Assembly (NCBI GenBank): GCA_018401115.1
Contig: JAGYKX010000005.1
Coordinates: forward strand, 434,001 to 498,000
Direction of reading: 5' to 3'
Source: Flavobacteriaceae bacterium
GTDB taxonomy: Bacteria > Bacteroidota > Bacteroidia > Flavobacteriales > Flavobacteriaceae
Length of the DNA stretch: 64,000 bases
Below the pieces are notes generated by a model, which saw nothing but the letters and a program-made list of their open reading frames with translations, did no database searches and was not told where the DNA came from. Position numbers and translations under genes: made by a program. Of the stretch, positions 1 through 7,465 are shown piece after piece (positions within the stretch are counted from its first letter, which is position 1; every line of letters starts with the position of its first letter).

Positions 1-603
1 GTTGTTTTTGGTGCGGGTACTGCTGGGAGCTACGCAGTAAAGTCTGCCCTTAATTTTGGGGCATCAGTAAAAGTATTTGACGCGTCTGTTTCAAGACTCA
101 GGGCTTTACAGGACAGTTTAAATGTCCCTATTTTCACCTCTACCCTTCAGCCCAAAAACATGCTCAAAGCTCTCAGAAGATGTGACGTAGCTATAGGAGC
201 TCAAATCGGTAAAAAGTACAGCCCTATTATTGTACAAGAATCTATGGTATCTCATATGAAAAAGGGAGCCGTCATTATAGATATGAGTATTGATCAGGGA
301 GGTTGCTTTGAAACTTCTGAACTCACTACCCATCAAAAACCAACCATTGAAAAGTTTGGTGTAATTCATTATTGTGTTCCAAATATTCCGGCCAGGTACC
401 CTAAAACAGCCTCTGTTTCAATAAGCAATATTTGTCTTCCTTACCTTTTACAAATTGCAGAAAAAGGTGGTTTAGAAAATGCCCTTAGATATGATAATGG
501 TCTAAGAAATGGCTTGTATCTTTACCGTGGTATTCTAACCAATGCAGCTTTAGCTGAATGGTACGAATTACCATTTAACGACATTAATTTTTTAATATTC
601 TAG
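1..603 (+). CDS. ald: Alanine dehydrogenase, C-terminal part (cut by window edge)
   Basis: The open frame runs from base 1 without a start, so only the last 200 residues are here. It begins inside the Rossmann dinucleotide fold: the Gly-rich loop VFGAGTAGS is in the first ten residues, followed by an acidic segment (VFDAS) that would hold the NAD ribose. The later stretch VIIDMSIDQGG and the HYCVPNIPARYPKTAS segment are typical of alanine dehydrogenase / NAD(P) transhydrogenase alpha family proteins. Family role: reversible NAD-dependent deamination of L-alanine to pyruvate in the cytosol. A proline dehydrogenase and an Lrp-type regulator lie within 4 kb, which fits an amino-acid catabolism neighbourhood. 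The stop is one base before the next gene, so the two are probably co-transcribed. Confidence 0.88.
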   Translation, partial: VVFGAGTAGSYAVKSALNFGASVKVFDASVSRLRALQDSLNVPIFTSTLQPKNMLKALRRCDVAIGAQIGKKYSPIIVQESMVSHMKKGAVIIDMSIDQGGCFETSELTTHQKPTIEKFGVIHYCVPNIPARYPKTASVSISNICLPYLLQIAEKGGLENALRYDNGLRNGLYLYRGILTNAALAEWYELPFNDINFLIF

Positions 604-604
604 T

Positions 605-997
605 ATGCCCTTCATAAAAAGATTAGGTTATTTCTTGTTTGGATTATCAATTGGTTTAGTTTTTTTAGCTTTTTTTTTAAACAAAAAAACCAAGGAGACA
701 GGTACCTCATTTTGTTACCTACCCAATTGTAGGGTTTTAAAAGATATGAGGAGTAAACCTCTGTACTTTTCTGAAAGTATTGACCGATATTTATTAAATA
801 AAACTTTAGACAGTCTTACCATTAATTACTTTTTCCTAGAGGGAGATGTAAATTTCTCTTTAAGCAACACAAAATCTGTTCCATGTAAAACCTATGTCAT
901 AGAAGCTGAAATTGACCATAAAGAGGCATTACTAACAGTTAAAAATTGTCCCTCTAAACTAGAAGTTCAAGACTTTAAATGGACCAAAAAAGATTAA
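605..997 (+). CDS. DUF4258-like small membrane-anchored protein
   Basis: A 130-residue protein with one N-terminal membrane segment (about residues 6-25) followed by a soluble domain. It carries a CYLPNCRVLKDMRSKPL block near residue 38 and a TYVIEAE strand later, which I associate with the DUF4258 family; the assignment is from memory of the family and is moderate. It starts one base after the alanine dehydrogenase stop, so it is likely translated from the same message. No catalytic motif is visible. Function unknown. Confidence 0.7.
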   Translation: MPFIKRLGYFLFGLSIGLVFLAFFLNKKTKETGTSFCYLPNCRVLKDMRSKPLYFSESIDRYLLNKTLDSLTINYFFLEGDVNFSLSNTKSVPCKTYVIEAEIDHKEALLTVKNCPSKLEVQDFKWTKKD

Positions 998-1004
998 TCT
1001 AGAT

Positions 1005-2174
1005 CTATTGAATTTTTCTTCTTTTTCGCTCTGCAGCTAAAAGATTCAATTCTCTGTTTGTTTGCCCAGCTACAGAAGTATTCTCTTCCGCACGCCTCAT
1101 CAAATATGGCATAACATCTTTTACGGGTCCAAAAGGAAGGTATTTAGATACATTGAAGTTGTTGGCAGCTAAATTATAGGATATATGGTCACTCATTCCA
1201 TATAATTGACCAAACCATATTCTTGAATCATTCTTTGGAATACCATTTTTCTCCATTGCATCCATTAATAAATAAGTGCTTTCTTCATTGTGAGTTCCCA
1301 AGAAAACAGCTATTCTATCTATATGAGATAGCATAAAACTTACAATCGTGTTAAAATTTTCATCTGTGGCGGTTTTATTCTCACAAATGGGACTTTTATA
1401 CCCCTTTTCTGAAGCACGAATACGCTCTTTCTCCATATATGCACCTCTAACTACTTTAATGCCTATTTTAAAATCATGTAATGTAGCATAATCATATAAA
1501 CCTTTAATATAGTTAAGCCTATCCCATCTATATGCCTGTAAAGTATTATAAATTAAAACTTTGTCTTTATTAAACTCTTGCATCATTTCGCAAACCAACT
1601 GATCAGCAGCATCTTGCATCCAGCTTTCTTCTCCATCTATCAATAATGGAATGTTATTATTACTCGCTGCTAAACAAATAGACCTAAATCTAGCCTTGAC
1701 CAAAGACCAATCTTGTTTTTCCTGAACTGAAAGAATCGCGCTTAGTCCTACTTTTTCATATAGGGTTATGCGGCCTAATGCCGTAGGCTTAAAAACCACA
1801 AAAGGAATGTGTTTTTTTGTAGTAGCAAATGTTATAAGTGATTCAATTTTTTGTTGGATCTGATCAAAATAAGCGTCATTTGACTTTCCTTCTACTGAAT
1901 AATCTAACACAGAAAAAACATTTTTTTCATGCATTGCATCCATCACTGGCTCACAATCGCGCTCACTTACGCCACCGCAAAAATGATCAAATACAGTAGC
2001 ACGTATTAAACGCTCCACTGGCAAGTTAGCCTTTAGTGCAAAATCAGTCACTGCAGTTCCAATTTTAACTAGAGGCTCTTTAGATATTAATTTAAATAAA
2101 AAGTAAGCCCGTTCTAATGCAGTATCTGATTTTACAGAAAAAGCAGTTGCAGTATCCTCAAAAATTCGTTTCAT
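1005..2174 (-). CDS. Proline dehydrogenase (FAD-dependent, monofunctional)
   Basis: A 389-residue protein with the proline dehydrogenase barrel: the block KIGIKVVRGAYMEKER lies near residue 240 and FLGTHNEES near residue 293, with the C-terminal YLPFGPVKDVMPYLMRRAEEN segment that binds substrate and FAD in PutA-type enzymes. It oxidises L-proline to delta-1-pyrroline-5-carboxylate. The aldehyde dehydrogenase half of PutA is absent, so this is the single-domain form usual in Bacteroidota. It converges with the DUF4258 gene and is divergent from aroB. A TATATTTG box on the minus strand (2197-2204) lies about 25 bases upstream of the start and is a plausible -7 element. The Lrp-type regulator 1.7 kb away is a candidate controller, by family analogy only. 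Confidence 0.92.
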   Translation of the reverse strand: MKRIFEDTATAFSVKSDTALERAYFLFKLISKEPLVKIGTAVTDFALKANLPVERLIRATVFDHFCGGVSERDCEPVMDAMHEKNVFSVLDYSVEGKSNDAYFDQIQQKIESLITFATTKKHIPFVVFKPTALGRITLYEKVGLSAILSVQEKQDWSLVKARFRSICLAASNNNIPLLIDGEESWMQDAADQLVCEMMQEFNKDKVLIYNTLQAYRWDRLNYIKGLYDYATLHDFKIGIKVVRGAYMEKERIRASEKGYKSPICENKTATDENFNTIVSFMLSHIDRIAVFLGTHNEESTYLLMDAMEKNGIPKNDSRIWFGQLYGMSDHISYNLAANNFNVSKYLPFGPVKDVMPYLMRRAEENTSVAGQTNRELNLLAAERKRRKIQ

Positions 2175-2196
2175 TTATAACAATTTGTCAAGTGAT

Positions 2197-2204
2197 CAAA
2201 TATA
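2197..2204 (-). promoter_or_regulatory. -7 box of proline dehydrogenase promoter
   Basis: The minus strand reads TATATTTG, matching the Bacteroidota -7 consensus TAnnTTTG, 23-30 bases upstream of the ATG. No clear -33 TTG is seen, so this is a motif match only. Confidence 0.4.
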
Positions 2205-2264
2205 AGTACAGAATTTATAATCCATAGTGATTTTTTATCTTTATTTTGCACTTATACTTACATT

Positions 2265-3329
2265 ATGAAGTCCATAAAAACCTCTAATTCAGTGGTCCAT
2301 TTTTTAGATGTTGCTATTGAAAAATTGAATGATCATCTGCGAGAGACTGATTATTCATCCGTTTTTATTCTTGTAGATGAAAATACGCATGAGTACTGTT
2401 TGCCCTTATTTCTTCCCAAAGTGGCGTCAAATGCAGCAATAGAAATTATTGAATTAGAATCCGGAGAAGAAAATAAAAATATTGAAACCTGCACTCAGGT
2501 TTGGAGCGTGCTTTCGGAATTAGGTGGAGATAGGAAAAGCTTAATGATTAATTTAGGGGGTGGCGTTCTGACTGATATGGGGGGGTTTATTGCAGCTACA
2601 TTTAAACGAGGTATACAGTTTATTAACGTGCCTACTACACTTTTAGCTATGGTAGACGCTTCTGTAGGAGGAAAAACTGGTGTTGATCTTGGTGCTTTGA
2701 AAAATCAAATAGGGGTAATTACTGAACCTGAAATGGTACTTATATTGCCTGAGTTTTTAAATACCCTAGAAGAAAAACAATTGAGAAGCGGGTTTGCAGA
2801 AATGCTTAAGCATGGACTAATTCAAGATCCTGCGTATTGGAAAATTTTATCTAAAACAAACCATTACAGAGATTTGTCTGCATTAATAAAAACATCTGTT
2901 GAAATTAAAGCGGCTGTTGTTATTGAAGATCCAACAGAGCAACACAAAAGAAAGATCTTGAATTTTGGACACACCTTAGGACATGCTGTAGAGTCTTACT
3001 GTCTAGAAAACAATGAGATAAAAACACTATTACATGGAGAGGCAATAGCGATTGGAATGATTTTAGAAGGTTTTATTTCTTACATTTCAGTTGGCCTACC
3101 ACTTGAAACCGCATTAGAAATTAAAAACGTATTTGACACCCATTTTAGTAAAGTGCATTTTATTGAAGAAGATATAGATCAATGTATTGATTACTTGAAA
3201 TTTGACAAAAAAAACAGCCATGGAGAGGTGAAATTTTCACTTCTATCTAATATAGGAGCACCAGCTATAGATATATTGGTCCAAGAAGAAACCATTAGAG
3301 AAGCATTTTCATTTTATTTAAAGAACTAA
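2265..3329 (+). CDS. aroB: 3-dehydroquinate synthase
   Basis: A 354-residue protein of the usual AroB length. The NAD-binding GGG is at residues 98-100 (NLGGGVLTDMGGF), the PTTLLAMVDASVGGKTG block at 123-139, and metal-ligand histidines appear in the FGHTLGHAVE and LLHGEAIAIGM motifs. The enzyme converts DAHP to 3-dehydroquinate in the shikimate pathway, using NAD and a divalent metal. It is alone on its strand here: proline dehydrogenase is divergent upstream and the DinB gene converges downstream with a 6-base gap. The ATG at 2265 is the only start compatible with the normal N-terminus. Confidence 0.95.
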   Translation: MKSIKTSNSVVHFLDVAIEKLNDHLRETDYSSVFILVDENTHEYCLPLFLPKVASNAAIEIIELESGEENKNIETCTQVWSVLSELGGDRKSLMINLGGGVLTDMGGFIAATFKRGIQFINVPTTLLAMVDASVGGKTGVDLGALKNQIGVITEPEMVLILPEFLNTLEEKQLRSGFAEMLKHGLIQDPAYWKILSKTNHYRDLSALIKTSVEIKAAVVIEDPTEQHKRKILNFGHTLGHAVESYCLENNEIKTLLHGEAIAIGMILEGFISYISVGLPLETALEIKNVFDTHFSKVHFIEEDIDQCIDYLKFDKKNSHGEVKFSLLSNIGAPAIDILVQEETIREAFSFYLKN

Positions 3330-3335
3330 AAGGGC

Positions 3336-3875
3336 TTACTTTTTTAGGTAACGCGTTTCAATAATATTAAAATGATGGGTCAAATGTCCTGATATTATAA
3401 ATCCTATAGCAGCAACACCCATTTCGGAACCACTAGCCAAACCTTTGGAATTAATCTGCTGGGACGAAAAACTTTTAAAAAGCGAAAGAGTAGATTTTCT
3501 AACAACTATAAGCTCTTCTTTTATTGAGGCTAAACTGAGGTGAGTAGCATTAGAATTTGGTACATATGCATTTTCATCAAATCCAGGAAGGGCAGTACCA
3601 TCTCCTCTAGAAAAACACAAAGACCTATATTGAAAAATTCTTTCTGTATCTGCCAAATGAATTAAAACCTCTGCAATAGTCCACTTTAAGGGTGAATAGG
3701 CATCTTTCAGCTTAGATTCGGTCAATTTTAAAAACAAATTATCAATATCAGAAATACCTTTAGATAGACAATCTAAAAGAGTATTGTCTCCATTATTGTC
3801 TATATAGGATTTATAAAAAGGATTAAAGTCTTCTGAATTTAAATCAAAAATTGTAATCTTGTTTAGCAAGCACAT
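3336..3875 (-). CDS. DinB-family four-helix metal-binding protein
   Basis: A 179-residue protein with the DinB/DUF664 layout: histidines in HLADTERIFQYR (about residue 73) and a C-terminal HLTHHFNIIETRY, which together give the His triad seen in this superfamily. Members include thiol S-transferases and many proteins of unknown substrate; no specific reaction can be read from the sequence. Its ATG overlaps the stop of the upstream Lrp gene in a TAATG arrangement, so translation is probably coupled. The pairing of a regulator with DinB suggests a shared role, which is inference. Confidence 0.8.
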   Translation of the reverse strand: MCLLNKITIFDLNSEDFNPFYKSYIDNNGDNTLLDCLSKGISDIDNLFLKLTESKLKDAYSPLKWTIAEVLIHLADTERIFQYRSLCFSRGDGTALPGFDENAYVPNSNATHLSLASIKEELIVVRKSTLSLFKSFSSQQINSKGLASGSEMGVAAIGFIISGHLTHHFNIIETRYLKK

Positions 3876-4354
3876 TACAATTCATTAAATATAGTATGCA
3901 TTAAACGCTTTTTATCGTTAATACTCTCTTCCAAGGAAATCATAGTTTCTGTTCTACTAATACCATCTATATCATCTATTTTAAAAATGATGTTTTTTGC
4001 ATGGTTGGTATCTTTTGCTCTTATTTTACAAAAGATATTGAATTTTCCTGTGGTAATATGAGCAACTGTAACATTAGGAATAAGATTTAATCGCTCTAAA
4101 ACAAATTTAGTCTGGTGTGTTTTTTCCAAGAAGATTCCAACATATGCAATGAAAGCATATCCTAACTTCTCATAATCTAATGTAAGTGAAGACCCTAAAA
4201 TAATTCCACCTTCTTCCATCTTTTTTACACGAACATGCACTGTACCTGCAGAAATAAGCAGTTTTTTGGCAATATCTGTAAATGGAGTTCTAGTGTTGTC
4301 TATTAACATATCTAGAATCTGGTGGTCTATTTCATCTAACTTTATCTTACTCAT
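3875..4354 (-). CDS. Lrp/AsnC-family transcriptional regulator
   Basis: A 159-residue protein with an N-terminal winged helix-turn-helix (LDEIDHQILDMLIDNTRTPF, then the ISAGTVHVRVKKME recognition helix near residues 35-50) and a C-terminal RAM ligand-binding domain (YAFIAYVGIFLE near residue 66; GKFNIFCKIRAKD near 103). Lrp-type proteins sense amino acids or keto acids and bind DNA as dimers or octamers. A well-formed promoter lies just upstream (4378-4408). The neighbourhood of alanine and proline dehydrogenases suggests an amino-acid ligand, but target and ligand are not shown by the sequence. Confidence 0.92.
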   Translation of the reverse strand: MSKIKLDEIDHQILDMLIDNTRTPFTDIAKKLLISAGTVHVRVKKMEEGGIILGSSLTLDYEKLGYAFIAYVGIFLEKTHQTKFVLERLNLIPNVTVAHITTGKFNIFCKIRAKDTNHAKNIIFKIDDIDGISRTETMISLEESINDKKRLMHTIFNEL

Positions 4355-4377
4355 CGGTAGGTGCTTAAATTATGATG

Positions 4378-4408
4378 CAAAAATAATACAGAAATAGATA
4401 TAATTCAA
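4378..4408 (-). promoter_or_regulatory. Promoter of the Lrp-DinB pair
   Basis: On the minus strand TTG (4406-4408), 20 bases, then TATTTTTG (4378-4385). This fits the Bacteroidota sigma-A pattern TTG-N19/20-TAnnTTTG. The box ends 23 bases before the Lrp ATG. Confidence 0.55.
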
Positions 4409-4458
4409 TGAAATATAGTTTTTTTTAATAAAAATGCAATACTCTTAACTATTTAGAC

Positions 4459-5571
4459 TTATATACAAGCTACAATATCCTTAATATTTTGAAGAACAGT
4501 AACTTGCAAATCAGAATTAATGACAGCTAAATCTACGATTTTATGAAAAGAGAACTTATTTTCTTGATCGATCGCATAAAATTCAGGGACAAAAATAATT
4601 TTATTAGATTCCAAAACCTCTTTATATTGAATACCCACCATAGCGTCTTGTGAGATATTTTTATTCACTAAATGAGGGTGTTTAACACCTATATCTAGAA
4701 AGACTTTCTGATTTTCTGGAATACCAAAATAGGGGGCTATTGTATAATTTAAATATGATTCACTAGAAATAGAATGAACAGCAGAAAACAAGGCGTGAAA
4801 GACCATTGCTCTACTTACTGCTCTTTGATAATCCTCTGGATAATGGCCTGCTTCAAATAGTATTGTAGGCACACCAAGTTCTTGAAAATAATCACCTACA
4901 CATTGGTTGTTAAAAGCGTCGTCGAACCTTCCTATTTGATTTGGGATCATTTGTTTCAATGTGTCATTCATGACTGCTATGAGTTTCATAGCTATTTCTC
5001 TAGACGGTGTTAAAGAACAATTCTTGTCTGCAGAAGGCGCAAGAAAAGACATAGTTGCTGGTTTTGCTGGTGATCCAACACTGAAAATAGTTCTTTGGTC
5101 GTGAAGATTAAAACAAAAATCAGGAGATACATGATCAAATACTGATTTTAAAAAAACACTTTCTGGTTGAGAAAAATCTTGAAAGTCTCTATTTAAGTCT
5201 ACTTGATTCTTATTAAATCGTGTATATGCTCTTGCTCCATCTGGGTTGAGAATTGGTATAACAACAAGGGTACATTGCTGAAGTATATGATTGGATTCCT
5301 CAGAGGGAGTGTTTAGAAAATTTAAAAAATCTATCAAACCTTTGGTAGTGGTAGATTCGTTGCCGTGCATCTGAGACCACATTAAAATCATTTTATTTCC
5401 AGATCCAAAGCGATAAACAGGAATAGGAATTCCATTGACTGACACTCCATTAAGATCTTTGACAACAAAACTATCCCAGTAATCAGTGATTGGCTTTAAA
5501 CCTACTAATGGCAAATAGCGGCCTTTAATGGAATGATTTTTATAATTGAGGTGTGAAAAATAATCCTTCAA
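4459..5571 (-). CDS. M14-family zinc carboxypeptidase-like protein
   Basis: A 370-residue protein with the M14 catalytic layout. The zinc pair is in WSQMHGNEST (HxxE), the third zinc ligand is plausibly the His in FNLHDQR, the substrate-binding block is NPDGARAYTRFNKNQVDLNRD, and the general base is plausibly the Glu in LFEAGHYPED. No signal peptide is seen, so it should act in the cytosol, perhaps on a peptide or amidated metabolite. No ATG exists before the conserved region; the frame opens with TTG at 5571. The gene is divergent from an XRE regulator, and four operator-like sites fill the gap, the nearest 15 bases from this start. That makes it a likely regulated target. Confidence 0.82.
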   Translation of the reverse strand: MKDYFSHLNYKNHSIKGRYLPLVGLKPITDYWDSFVVKDLNGVSVNGIPIPVYRFGSGNKMILMWSQMHGNESTTTKGLIDFLNFLNTPSEESNHILQQCTLVVIPILNPDGARAYTRFNKNQVDLNRDFQDFSQPESVFLKSVFDHVSPDFCFNLHDQRTIFSVGSPAKPATMSFLAPSADKNCSLTPSREIAMKLIAVMNDTLKQMIPNQIGRFDDAFNNQCVGDYFQELGVPTILFEAGHYPEDYQRAVSRAMVFHALFSAVHSISSESYLNYTIAPYFGIPENQKVFLDIGVKHPHLVNKNISQDAMVGIQYKEVLESNKIIFVPEFYAIDQENKFSFHKIVDLAVINSDLQVTVLQNIKDIVACI

Positions 5572-5585
5572 AATACAGTTATTAA

Positions 5586-5687
5586 TTACAAATGTAACGA
5601 ATAGAATAATTACAATTGTAAAAGCTTATTGTTTACATTTGTAATAAAAAATAGTCTTTAAAAAGATTGTTTTGATTACATTTGTCA
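5586..5687. promoter_or_regulatory. Operator-like array (four TTACAnnTGTAA-type sites)
   Basis: Four 12-base sites lie in the divergent gap: TTACAAATGTAA (5586-5597), TTACAATTGTAA (5610-5621, a perfect palindrome), TTACATTTGTAA (5633-5644) and TTACATTTGTCA (5676-5687). Start-to-start spacings are 24, 23 and 43 bases, close to two, two and four helical turns, so all sites would face nearly the same side of the DNA. This is what a cooperative dimeric repressor such as the adjacent XRE protein would use. The rest of the 5572-5837 gap is AT-rich (a TA-rich run near 5705-5730) with nothing else recognisable. Confidence 0.65.
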
Positions 5688-5837
5688 ATAGACACTACAG
5701 TATTGATTATATTATATTATAATATATTAAAAATCAAGTATTTATATATTTTAATCTAAAGTATTAATTAATTTAAAATGCTCTCTACGATTCAAATAAA
5801 GCTTCACAATTATCGATATAAAAATTTTTAAGTTACA

Positions 5838-6281
5838 ATGATAAACAGTCAAGATTTCATAAAAAGATTACAATTAATTATTGATCATTACCAACTTTCA
5901 GCTGCCTCTTTAGCAGATAAAATAGCGGTGCAAAGGTCTAGTATTTCACATTTATTGTCTGGTAGAAATAAGCCTTCACTCGAGTTTGTTTTAAAACTTG
6001 TTAGACAATTTCCTGAGGTGAATTTATACTGGCTACTCAATGGAACGGGAAACTTTCCTTCTACCTTATCTGAATCTGACGCGTATAAAAGACGGTATCA
6101 AATTATTTCAGAGGAAAATAAAGAAAGTGAACCTTTGAATAATGAAAAAACCACAGAAATGCCTAAATCCGTAAAAGAGCAAATAGTACATTCTATTCAC
6201 AACAATATTCAAAATGAAATAGACGCAATTATAATTTGCTATAAGAATGGAAAATTTAAATCTTATAAAAACTTTGATTAA
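5838..6281 (+). CDS. XRE-family (Cro/CI-type HTH) transcriptional regulator
   Basis: A 147-residue protein with an N-terminal lambda-repressor-like helix-turn-helix: LAASLADKIAVQRSSISHLLSGRNKPS-type spacing is seen at about residues 20-47, followed by FVLKLVRQFPEVNLYWLLNGTG, the common fifth-helix block of this family. The remainder (about 75-147) is polar, without a recognised domain, and may mediate dimerisation or sensing. No phage genes are nearby. The palindromic array just upstream (5586-5687) is the obvious candidate binding site, implying autoregulation and control of the divergent M14 gene. Confidence 0.88.
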   Translation: MINSQDFIKRLQLIIDHYQLSAASLADKIAVQRSSISHLLSGRNKPSLEFVLKLVRQFPEVNLYWLLNGTGNFPSTLSESDAYKRRYQIISEENKESEPLNNEKTTEMPKSVKEQIVHSIHNNIQNEIDAIIICYKNGKFKSYKNFD

Positions 6282-6306
6282 GGACACTTGTGCTTATTTT
6301 TATGAC

Positions 6307-6678
6307 ATGAAATTTACCTATATCCTATTATTTGCATTTGTTGTAGTAGCTTGTAACCCTCCTCAAAGAAATTGTAAAGATTTTAAAACGGGGCGTTTTG
6401 AGTTTACTGCAGATATTAATGGCAAAAAAGCAACCACCTCATTTTTTAGAAACGACACCTTAGAAGTTGAAAACTTCAATGGAAAAATTGACAGTAGTAG
6501 TATTAAATGGGTAAACGATTGTGAGTATATTCTCAAAAACCTCCATCCAGTCAATGCTGCTGAAGAAACACCTCTATTAATAAAAATTTTGACCACATCA
6601 GACAATGGTTACACTTTTGAGTACGCTACAGTTGGAAGTGCTCAAAAAGCTCGTGGAAATGCCGTAAAAATTGACTAA
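6307..6678 (+). CDS. Small lipoprotein of unknown function
   Basis: From the ATG at 6307 the product is 123 residues with a lipoprotein signal: a hydrophobic stretch followed by VVVAC, where Cys16 would be lipidated. The mature part is polar with several predicted strands. An in-frame ATG at 6247 lies inside the XRE gene and would bury the signal peptide, so I reject it. The gene ends two bases before the TerC start. I recall that close homologues in flavobacterial genomes are sometimes labelled DNA topoisomerase IV, apparently because of the neighbouring parC/parE; nothing in this sequence supports that name. Confidence 0.75.
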   Translation: MKFTYILLFAFVVVACNPPQRNCKDFKTGRFEFTADINGKKATTSFFRNDTLEVENFNGKIDSSSIKWVNDCEYILKNLHPVNAAEETPLLIKILTTSDNGYTFEYATVGSAQKARGNAVKID

Positions 6679-6680
6679 GC

Positions 6681-7465
6681 ATGTTTGAAATTCTATTAAG
6701 TCCAGACGCCTGGGTCGCATTATTAACCCTTACTTTTTTAGAAATTGTTTTGGGTATAGACAACATAATTTTCATTTCAATTGCTGCTGGAAAACTCGCA
6801 GATGGAGATAGAAAAAAGCAACTAACATAGGTTTGGTTCTCGCTATGGTGCTTAGAATTATTTTACTGCTGGGTATTTCTCTTCTAACGGCTCTAAATGA
6901 ACCACTATTTCACTTAGACACTAAATGGGTACAAGGAAGCATTAGCGGGCAAGCAATCATATTGTTTCTTGGAGGATTGTTTCTACTGTACAAGAGCACC
7001 AAAGAAATTCATGAAAAAATTGAAGACAAGTCACATGATGCCAATCAGGTGGCATCTAATCAGACCAAATCTCTAAGAGCTGCTATTGTTCAAATTACAA
7101 TCATTAACATTGTATTTTCTTTTGACTCTATACTCACCGCTATTGGAATGACCAATGGGATTTCTAGCAATCCCAATGATGCATTAATAATTATGATCAT
7201 AGCTGTCGTAATCTCTGTGCTGATTATGATGTTGTTTGCTAAGCCAGTAGGAGATTTTGTCAATAAAAATCCCACCATACAAATATTAGGCCTATCGTTT
7301 CTTATCTTGATAGGTTTCATGCTAACCACTGAAGCGGCACACCTGTCTCATTTAGTTGTATTTGATCAAAGCATAGGAAGTATCCCTAAAGGATACCTCT
7401 ATTTCTCTATTGCTTTTTCCCTCATGGTAGAGTTCTTAAATATGAATATTCGAAAGAAACATTAA
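6681..7465 (+). CDS. TerC-family membrane protein, interrupted by a -1 type frameshift
   Basis: Translation from ATG 6681 gives the TerC N-terminus, including [13 protein letters not shown], then hits TAG at 6828. The family sequence continues in the -1 frame ([14 protein letters not shown], then [12 protein letters not shown]) to the stop at 7463. Reading across the shift gives about 261 residues and several membrane helices, normal for TerC/YceF-type proteins, which are linked to metal (Mn) export or tellurite resistance. The shift point is a run of six A at 6812-6817 followed by G; seven A would restore the frame. The sequence A AAA AAG in the starting frame is also the slippery heptamer used by dnaX, so -1 slippage could join the frames. 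I favour an indel (error or mutation). Confidence 0.8.

Noticed and set aside
5700-5735. TA-rich run as a possible replication origin or repeat array
   Set aside because: No DnaA boxes, dnaA gene or iterated unit; ordinary AT-rich promoter DNA.
5838-6281. XRE regulator as a prophage remnant
   Set aside because: No integrase, structural phage genes, att repeats or composition change nearby.
6247-6306. Longer start for the small lipoprotein inside the XRE gene
   Set aside because: It would place 20 polar residues before the signal peptide and destroy lipoprotein processing; ATG 6307 gives a normal signal.
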